Positions 15,422 through 20,415 of a DNA stretch of 20,415 nucleotides are shown here, in pieces. A program made the translations under genes and the position numbers. Under the pieces are notes generated by a model. That model was not told the origin of the DNA. It made no database searches and saw nothing but the letters and a program-made list of their open reading frames with translations. Source of the DNA: DATFPQ01 sp035264765 (lineage in GTDB: Bacteria > Actinomycetota > Actinomycetes > Actinomycetales > Angustibacteraceae); contig DATFPQ010000203.1 of assembly GCA_035264765.1 (NCBI GenBank), positions 1-20,415 on the forward strand. The letters run 5' to 3'. Every line of letters begins with the position of its first letter. Position 1 is the stretch's first letter.

Positions 15422-17098
15422 TCAGGGCGCCCGATGCAGCAGCGCGTGCGTCCGTTGCAGCCGCGCCAGGGTGGCTCGGGCGGTGGCCTCGGAGGAGGCA
15501 GTGGCGGCGGAGGCGCCGGGCTGGACGTCGGACGGCCCGGACAGCTGCCGCGCCGATGCGCGAGACGGCGAGCGCAGCCCGTTCGCCGCCGTGGCGGCCG
15601 GGCGGGCGCTGGTGTAGAGCCAGGCCTTGAAGAAGCCGTCGAGCTGCTGGCCGGAGACCTGCTCGGCCAGGGCCGTGAACTGGCCGACCTGTGCGTTGCC
15701 GTGGCGGTGCGCGGAGGCCCAGCGACGCATCAGGTCGAAGAACTTCCGGTCCCCGATCCGGCGGCGCAGGGCCTGCAGGGTCATCGCCCCGCGGTCGTAC
15801 ACCGCCTGGTCGAACTCCTCACCCTTGCCAGGCCGGCCGATCTGCAGCTCCCAGAACGAGTCGGACTTGGGGTAGACCTCCAGGTAGAGGTCGAGCATCT
15901 CCTGCGCGGTGCCCTCGTGGTGCTGCTCGGACCACAGCCACTCGGTGAAGGTGGCGAAGCCCTCGTTCAGCCAGATGTCGCGCCAGCGGTTGACCGAGAC
16001 GCTGTCGCCGAACCACTGGTGCGCCTGCTCGTGCACGATCACGGACAGGTTCGAGCCGCCCGCCCAGAACTCGCGGGAGTACACCGGCCGGGTCTGCGTC
16101 TCCATGGCGAAGCCGAAGCTCGCGCGCGGCGCCACGCCTCCGACGGCGTCGAAGGGGTACGGCCCCCACTGCTTGCTCAGCCAGGACACCACCGAGGCGG
16201 TGCGCCTGAAGTCCTGCTTGGCGTACCGACCGGCGGCGCCGCCGTTCGACGCCACCGCGGTGACCACCGGCAGCCCGGAGCTGGTCTTGCCGTAGGCGAC
16301 GTCGAACTGCCCGACCGCCATGAAGGCGAGGTAGCTCGCCATCGGCGCCCGCTCGCGCCAGTGCCAGACGTCCCGACCGTCCTTCGCGCGCTTCTTCGAC
16401 ACGCGGACCCCGTTGCTCAGCGCCTCGACGCCGTGCGGCACGGTGATGCTGATGTCGTACCCGGCCTTGTCCCGCGGGTGGTCGTTGCTGGGGAACCACC
16501 ACGCCGCGATCTCCGGCTCGCCCACCGCGACGGCGCCGTCCGAGGTGCGGATCCACGGCTTCTTGCCAGCCACGCGCACCCGGTCGGGGTAGCCGGCGTA
16601 CGTCACGACCACCTTCATCCGGGCGTCCTTGCGGATGCCGCGGGCCGGCGTGACGACGAGCTCGCCGCCCTTCTGGCTGGTGCGGGCCTTGCGGCCGTCG
16701 ACGTCGACCCGGCTTGCGCGCAGCGCCAGGTCGAGCTGGAAGCGGGACAGGTCCTGCGTCGCGACCGCGGTGATCGTGGTGTGGCCGGCCAGCCGCCCGG
16801 TCCGCGGGCTGTACCGGACGCGGACGTCGTAGTGGCGCACGTTGTAGCCGCCGTTGCCGTAGGTCTTATAGGTGGGGTCCCCGATCCCGGCCGCGCCGGG
16901 GGTGTAGTGGGGCGCCAGCCGCTGGCTGGCGAGGGCGGCAGCCGCGGACGCCGCCGAGGTCACGGCCGGCACCGCCGGCGCGGCGCCCGCGACGGTGGCC
17001 GAGCCGGCCACCAGGGCCAGTGCGGCACCGACGGCGACGGGCGCGGCCGCCGCGCGCATCGGTCGGCGGGTTGGGGACGACGAGACGGTGCGGTGCAC
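15422..17098 (-). CDS. Secreted M1 family zinc metallopeptidase
   Basis: Aminopeptidase-N-like gluzincin, 558 residues, probably exported. From GTG 17098 there is a basic N-region (PTRRPMR), a hydrophobic helix (about 16-38) and an AGAAPA cleavage-like site without a lipobox Cys. Next comes the M1 N-terminal beta domain, then the catalytic domain: FAMET (330-334) where classical members have GAMEN, zinc ligands HEQAH (His356, His360) and Glu379 in NEGFATF. The large C-terminal helical domain of full M1 enzymes is absent. The protein ends with an Ala/Ser-rich low-complexity tail. GTG 17098 is chosen because AGGAG lies 6 nt upstream. The frame continues past it into the divergent miaB start and is not used there. 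Substrate range unknown. Confidence 0.93.
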   Translation of the reverse strand: MHRTVSSSPTRRPMRAAAAPVAVGAALALVAGSATVAGAAPAVPAVTSAASAAAALASQRLAPHYTPGAAGIGDPTYKTYGNGGYNVRHYDVRVRYSPRTGRLAGHTTITAVATQDLSRFQLDLALRASRVDVDGRKARTSQKGGELVVTPARGIRKDARMKVVVTYAGYPDRVRVAGKKPWIRTSDGAVAVGEPEIAAWWFPSNDHPRDKAGYDISITVPHGVEALSNGVRVSKKRAKDGRDVWHWRERAPMASYLAFMAVGQFDVAYGKTSSGLPVVTAVASNGGAAGRYAKQDFRRTASVVSWLSKQWGPYPFDAVGGVAPRASFGFAMETQTRPVYSREFWAGGSNLSVIVHEQAHQWFGDSVSVNRWRDIWLNEGFATFTEWLWSEQHHEGTAQEMLDLYLEVYPKSDSFWELQIGRPGKGEEFDQAVYDRGAMTLQALRRRIGDRKFFDLMRRWASAHRHGNAQVGQFTALAEQVSGQQLDGFFKAWLYTSARPAATAANGLRSPSRASARQLSGPSDVQPGASAATASSEATARATLARLQRTHALLHRAP

Positions 17099-17255
17099 CT
17101 GCGGCTCCTGGGGGTGATCGGGGGCTGACCGGAGACTGACTGGGACCCGGCGCCGTGGTGCGCACCCCGTGGTGCCCCCCGCCCGGACCGCACCAGCGTA
17201 CCGGCCCGCAGCGGCCGGACGGGACGTTCCCGCGACGCCGTACCCTGGATGGGCC
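17099..17255. other. Divergent intergenic region, M1 peptidase and miaB
   Basis: 157 bp without a gene. Visible elements: a 9-bp direct repeat CCGTGGTGC at 17153-17161 and 17167-17175 (14-bp period), a palindrome CGGGA-CGT-TCCCG at 17220-17232, and a candidate miaB -10 at 17241-17246. The repeats could be regulator sites for either gene. Confidence 0.45.
17241..17246 (+). promoter_or_regulatory. Candidate -10 hexamer for miaB
   Basis: TACCCT fits the TANNNT -10 pattern and lies 9 nt before the miaB ATG, implying a message with a leader of at most about 2-3 nt. No recognisable -35 is seen. The palindrome at 17220-17232 would overlap the spacer region. Confidence 0.35.
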
Positions 17256-18776
17256 ATGGACAGCACCACGAGGACCTACGACGTCCGCACCTTCGGGTGC
17301 CAGATGAACGTGCACGACTCCGAGCGGCTCACGGGTCTGCTCGAGGAGGCCGGCTACGTCGCCGCGGAGCCCGGCGTCGACGCCGACGTGGTGGTGTTCA
17401 ACACCTGTGCGGTGCGCGAGAACGCCGACAACAAGCTGTACGGCAACCTCGGCCACCTCGCGCCGGTCAAGAAGCGCCGGCCCGGCATGCAGATCGCCGT
17501 GGGCGGCTGCCTGGCCCAGAAGGACCGCGGCGAGATCGTCCGCCGAGCCCCGTGGGTCGACGTCGTGTTCGGCACGCACAACCTCGGCTCGCTCCCCGTG
17601 CTGCTCGAGCGCGCGCGGCACAACGAGCAGGCACAGGTGGAGATCCTGGAGAGCCTGGAGGTCTTCCCGTCCACGCTGCCCACCAAGCGCGAGTCCGCGT
17701 ACGCCGGCTGGGTGTCGATCAGCGTCGGCTGCAACAACACCTGCACCTTCTGCATCGTCCCCAGCCTGCGCGGCAAGGAGCGCGACCGGCGGCCCGGCGA
17801 GATTCTGGCCGAGGTCGAGGCACTCGTCGCGGAGGGCGCGCTGGAGGTCACCCTCCTGGGGCAGAACGTCAACAGCTACGGAGTCGAGTTCGGCGACCGG
17901 CTGGCCTTCGGCAAGCTGCTGCGCGCCTGCGGTGACGTGGCGGGCCTGGAGCGGGTGCGATTCACCAGCCCACACCCCGCGGCGTTCACCGACGACGTCG
18001 TCGACGCGATGGCCACGACGGCGAACGTCATGCCGAGCCTGCACATGCCGCTGCAGTCGGGGTCCGACCGCGTGCTGCGCGCGATGCGCCGCTCCTACCG
18101 GTCCGAGCGCTTTCTGGCGATCCTGGACCGCGTGCGGTCGCAGATCCCCGACGCCGCGATCACCACGGACATCATCGTCGGCTTCCCCGGTGAGACCGAC
18201 GCCGACTTCGAGGCCACCCTGGACGTCGTCCGCGCCGCCCGGTTCGCCAGTGCGTTCACCTTCCAGTACTCGCGCCGGCCCGGGACGCCGGCCGCCGACC
18301 TGACGGACCAGCTGCCCAAGGCGGTGGTCCAGCAGCGGTACGAGCGGCTGGTCGCGCTGCAGGACGAGATCTCCTGGGAGCTGAACCGCAAGCAGGAGGG
18401 GCGGGTGCTCGAGGTCCTCGTCGCGGAGGGGGAGGGCCGCAAGGACGGCGCGACGCACCGCCTGTCGGGCCGCGCTCCGGACAACCGGCTCGTGCACTTC
18501 GCGGTGGCGGCCGGGGCGCCAGTGCCCCGGCCCGGCGACCTGGCACGGGTCGGCGTCACCCATGGCGCTCCGCACCACCTGGTGGCGGACGCCGCGCTGG
18601 CCGGTGGCACCTACGAGGTCCGCCGGACCCGGGCCGGCGACGCGTGGGCCGCCCGCACCGAGCGAGGCCAGGACCGGCCGCCCACCGGACCGCGTTCGGT
18701 CGGGCGTCCGGTCGGGCTTGGCCTGCCGTCGGTCGGCGCACCGCCGGCCGTCGCGGCCGCGCCGTCCTGCCGCTGA
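17256..18776 (+). CDS. miaB: tRNA-2-methylthio-N6-dimethylallyladenosine synthase MiaB
   Basis: Radical-SAM methylthiotransferase that adds the 2-methylthio group to i6A37 of tRNAs reading UNN codons. 506 residues. The N-terminal UPF0004 domain has three iron-sulfur cysteines: C15 (RTFGCQMN), C51 (FNTCAVRE), C85 (GGCLAQK). The radical-SAM CxxxCxxC is C159, C163, C166 (GCNNTCTFCIVPSLRGKERDR). A TRAM domain follows (about 385-450). The last 50 or so residues are a Pro/Arg/Gly-rich tail beyond the usual end and probably disordered. ATG 17256 gives the conventional N-terminus. It lies 7 bp upstream of the gene making its substrate modification (miaA), so the two steps are co-expressed. Confidence 0.97.
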   Translation: MDSTTRTYDVRTFGCQMNVHDSERLTGLLEEAGYVAAEPGVDADVVVFNTCAVRENADNKLYGNLGHLAPVKKRRPGMQIAVGGCLAQKDRGEIVRRAPWVDVVFGTHNLGSLPVLLERARHNEQAQVEILESLEVFPSTLPTKRESAYAGWVSISVGCNNTCTFCIVPSLRGKERDRRPGEILAEVEALVAEGALEVTLLGQNVNSYGVEFGDRLAFGKLLRACGDVAGLERVRFTSPHPAAFTDDVVDAMATTANVMPSLHMPLQSGSDRVLRAMRRSYRSERFLAILDRVRSQIPDAAITTDIIVGFPGETDADFEATLDVVRAARFASAFTFQYSRRPGTPAADLTDQLPKAVVQQRYERLVALQDEISWELNRKQEGRVLEVLVAEGEGRKDGATHRLSGRAPDNRLVHFAVAAGAPVPRPGDLARVGVTHGAPHHLVADAALAGGTYEVRRTRAGDAWAARTERGQDRPPTGPRSVGRPVGLGLPSVGAPPAVAAAPSCR

Positions 18777-18783
18777 CGCCGGC

Positions 18784-19704
18784 GTGCCGCCGACCCCGCT
18801 CGTCGCCGTGGTCGGGCCCACCGCGACCGGCAAGTCCGACCTCGGCATCGCGCTGGCGCTGGACCTGGACGGGGAGGTCGTGAATGCCGACGCCATGCAG
18901 CTGTACCGCGGCATGGACGTCGGCACGGCCAAGCAGGCGCCGGACGCGTGGCGCGGGGTGCCGCACCACCTGCTGGACGTCCTGGACGTCACCGACGAGG
19001 CCAGCGTCGCGGCGTACCAGCGGGACGTCCGCGCGGTCGTCGACGGTATCGCGTCGCGCGGCCGCGTGCCGGTTCTCGTCGGCGGGTCGGGGCTGTACGT
19101 GCGCGCGGCGCTGGACCGGCTGCAGATCCCGCCGACCGACCCCGCGATCCGCTCGCGGCTGGAGGCGGAGGCCGAGGGGGCTGGCGCACAGCGGATGCAC
19201 GAGCGGCTGGCGCGCGTCGACCCCGTGTCGGCCCGGCGAATCCTGCCCGGCAACGTGCGGCGCGTCGTGCGGGCGCTGGAGGTCGTCGAGCTGACCGGGC
19301 GTCCGTTCAGCGCCACCCTTCCCGAGCCTGCGTACCTGCGCCCGACGGTGCAACTGGGGCTGCGCGCGCCACGGCCGGAGCTGGACCAGCGGATCGAGCG
19401 CCGGGTCCGCCGGATGTGGGAGGACGGCCTGCTGGACGAGGTGGCGCGGCTGGTGCCGCACGGGCTGCGAAGCGGGCGGACGGCGTCCCGGGCCGTCGGG
19501 TACGCGCAGGCGCTGGCGGAGCTGGACGGGGTGCTGGACCGCGACGCGGCCCAGCAGGAGACCGCGCGGCTCACCCGGCGGCTGGCCCGGCGGCAGGAGT
19601 CGTGGTTCGGGCGCGACGACCGTGTGGTCTGGCTTGACTACGACGAGCCTGGGTTGCTCGCGCGAGCGCTGAACGTCGTCCGTGCGGGCGGTGATGGCCG
19701 ATGA
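18784..19704 (+). CDS. miaA: tRNA dimethylallyltransferase MiaA
   Basis: Transfers the dimethylallyl group from DMAPP to N6 of A37, producing i6A37, the substrate of MiaB. 306 residues, normal length. P-loop GPTATGKS (11-18), the NADAMQLYRGMDVGTAK segment (34-50) holding the catalytic Asp, HHLLD (61-65), GGSGLYVRA, and the C-terminal TRRLARRQESWFGRD block that contacts tRNA. Ala replaces the Ser found in many homologues in NAD-S-MQ. GTG 18784 is chosen because it begins just before the P-loop strand as in the family. The frame is open further upstream but overlaps miaB. No strong Shine-Dalgarno, so coupling to miaB termination 7 bp upstream is likely. Confidence 0.96.
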   Translation: MPPTPLVAVVGPTATGKSDLGIALALDLDGEVVNADAMQLYRGMDVGTAKQAPDAWRGVPHHLLDVLDVTDEASVAAYQRDVRAVVDGIASRGRVPVLVGGSGLYVRAALDRLQIPPTDPAIRSRLEAEAEGAGAQRMHERLARVDPVSARRILPGNVRRVVRALEVVELTGRPFSATLPEPAYLRPTVQLGLRAPRPELDQRIERRVRRMWEDGLLDEVARLVPHGLRSGRTASRAVGYAQALAELDGVLDRDAAQQETARLTRRLARRQESWFGRDDRVVWLDYDEPGLLARALNVVRAGGDGR

Positions 19705-19711
19705 TGGGTCC

Positions 19712-20415
19712 GTGAGCGACCAGCTGCGGTTCAGCAAGGGGCACGGCACCGAGAACGACTTCGTGCTGGTGCCCGACCCGGACGGGAAGCTCGAGCTGTC
19801 CGCGGAGCGTGTACGCCGGCTGGCCGACCGGCGCGCCGGCATCGGAGGTGACGGCGTGATCCGGGTGGTCCGCAGCGCGGCCGCGCCCGAGGTGGCCGAC
19901 CAGGCCGACGACGCCGAGTGGTTCATGGACTATCGCAACGCCGACGGGTCGCTCGCCGAGATGTGCGGGAACGGTATCCGGGTGTTCGCTCGCTACCTGC
20001 TGCGCGAGGGGCTGGTCAACGGTGCCCGGTCGTTCCGGGTGGCAACCAGGAACGGGCCCAAGGACATCACCGTTCGCGGCGACGACATCGCCGTCGACCT
20101 CGGTGCCTGGCGGGTCGCCGGCGGCGAGGCTGCCCTGGCTGCCGGTGGCGACGCGCACGTCCGGGTGCACGGCCTGCCGGGACCGATGGCGGCCCTGTCC
20201 CTCGACCTCGGAAACCCGCACACCGTCGTCCTGCTGCCCGGCGAGGCCGACCTGGCCGCGGCCGACCTGAGCCGCCCGCCCGGCGTCACCCCAGAGCCGC
20301 CGGAGGGCACCAACGTCGAGCTGGTGGTACCGCTGGCCTCCGGCCACCTCGCGATGCGGGTGCACGAGCGTGGGGTCGGGGAGACCCGCTCGTGCGGCAC
20401 CGGCGCGGCCGCCGC
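19712..20415 (+). CDS. dapF: Diaminopimelate epimerase DapF (3' end cut by window)
   Basis: Cofactor-independent racemase converting LL- to meso-diaminopimelate for lysine and peptidoglycan. 234 residues are visible before the window ends. KGHGTENDF at the start, the RRAGIGGDG segment, and both catalytic cysteines are present: Cys85 (EMCGNGIR) and Cys228 (RSCGTGAAA). WFMDYRNADGS and LDLGNPH are also typical. GTG 19712 gives an N-terminus that aligns in length with other actinobacterial DapF proteins. The in-frame ATG 19694 would add six residues and overlap miaA by 11 bp, and is a realistic alternative because no start has a clear Shine-Dalgarno. Same strand as miaA and almost touching it, so probably one operon. 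Confidence 0.95.
   Translation, partial: MSDQLRFSKGHGTENDFVLVPDPDGKLELSAERVRRLADRRAGIGGDGVIRVVRSAAAPEVADQADDAEWFMDYRNADGSLAEMCGNGIRVFARYLLREGLVNGARSFRVATRNGPKDITVRGDDIAVDLGAWRVAGGEAALAAGGDAHVRVHGLPGPMAALSLDLGNPHTVVLLPGEADLAAADLSRPPGVTPEPPEGTNVELVVPLASGHLAMRVHERGVGETRSCGTGAAA

Noticed and set aside
16866..19574. 902-codon minus-strand open frame across miaB and miaA
   Set aside because: Antisense shadow of two unmistakable plus-strand genes; no recognisable fold.

Overview
The window is chromosomal DNA from a very GC-rich Actinomycetota member. Codon third positions are almost all G or C, GTG starts are frequent, and there are actinobacterial signature genes (DUF3046) and promoter motifs (SOS box of the CGAAC-N4-GTTCG type, RecA-NDp/PafBC-type motif). 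The genus cannot be named from the sequence alone. Nothing looks like a phage, plasmid, IS element or CRISPR locus.

Layout: (1) 1-5266, a DNA-repair helicase gene, lhr (minus strand). It is followed downstream by a GC-rich 31-bp tandem repeat and faces the small divergent gene DUF3046. (2) 5267-7340, recA and recX. recA has two stacked DNA-damage-responsive promoter signals, and an 8-copy GGCTGAGC repeat array separates recA from recX. (3) 7539-10752, a tightly coupled CUT1-type carbohydrate ABC importer operon (binding lipoprotein plus two permeases) with no ATPase gene. (4) 10828-14341, a minus-strand gluABCD-type polar amino-acid (glutamate-like) ABC importer operon, with hairpins between gluA/gluB and gluB/gluC. 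(5) 14585-17098, a short-chain dehydrogenase and a convergent secreted M1 metallopeptidase. (6) 17256-20415, miaB, miaA and the 5' part of dapF, i.e. tRNA A37 modification followed by meso-diaminopimelate synthesis. The window end cuts dapF.

How the parts relate: lhr, DUF3046, recA and recX form a DNA-damage block. The clearest new observation is that both lhr and recA carry a RecA-NDp-like element, TTGTCGGTG or CTGTCGGTG followed after exactly 8 bp by a -10-like hexamer. recA additionally has an SOS box. This suggests that the LexA-independent (PafBC-type) response controls both ends of the block, and the lhr element places transcription start at, or next to, a GTG codon (a leaderless mRNA). 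The recA-recX / gluABCD / miaB-miaA-dapF neighbourhood is common in Actinomycetota. The sugar importer, the dehydrogenase and the M1 peptidase look like lineage-specific insertions between these conserved blocks. I see no convincing wholly new biological system. The points of interest are regulatory motifs, repeats and hairpins in the intergenic DNA.
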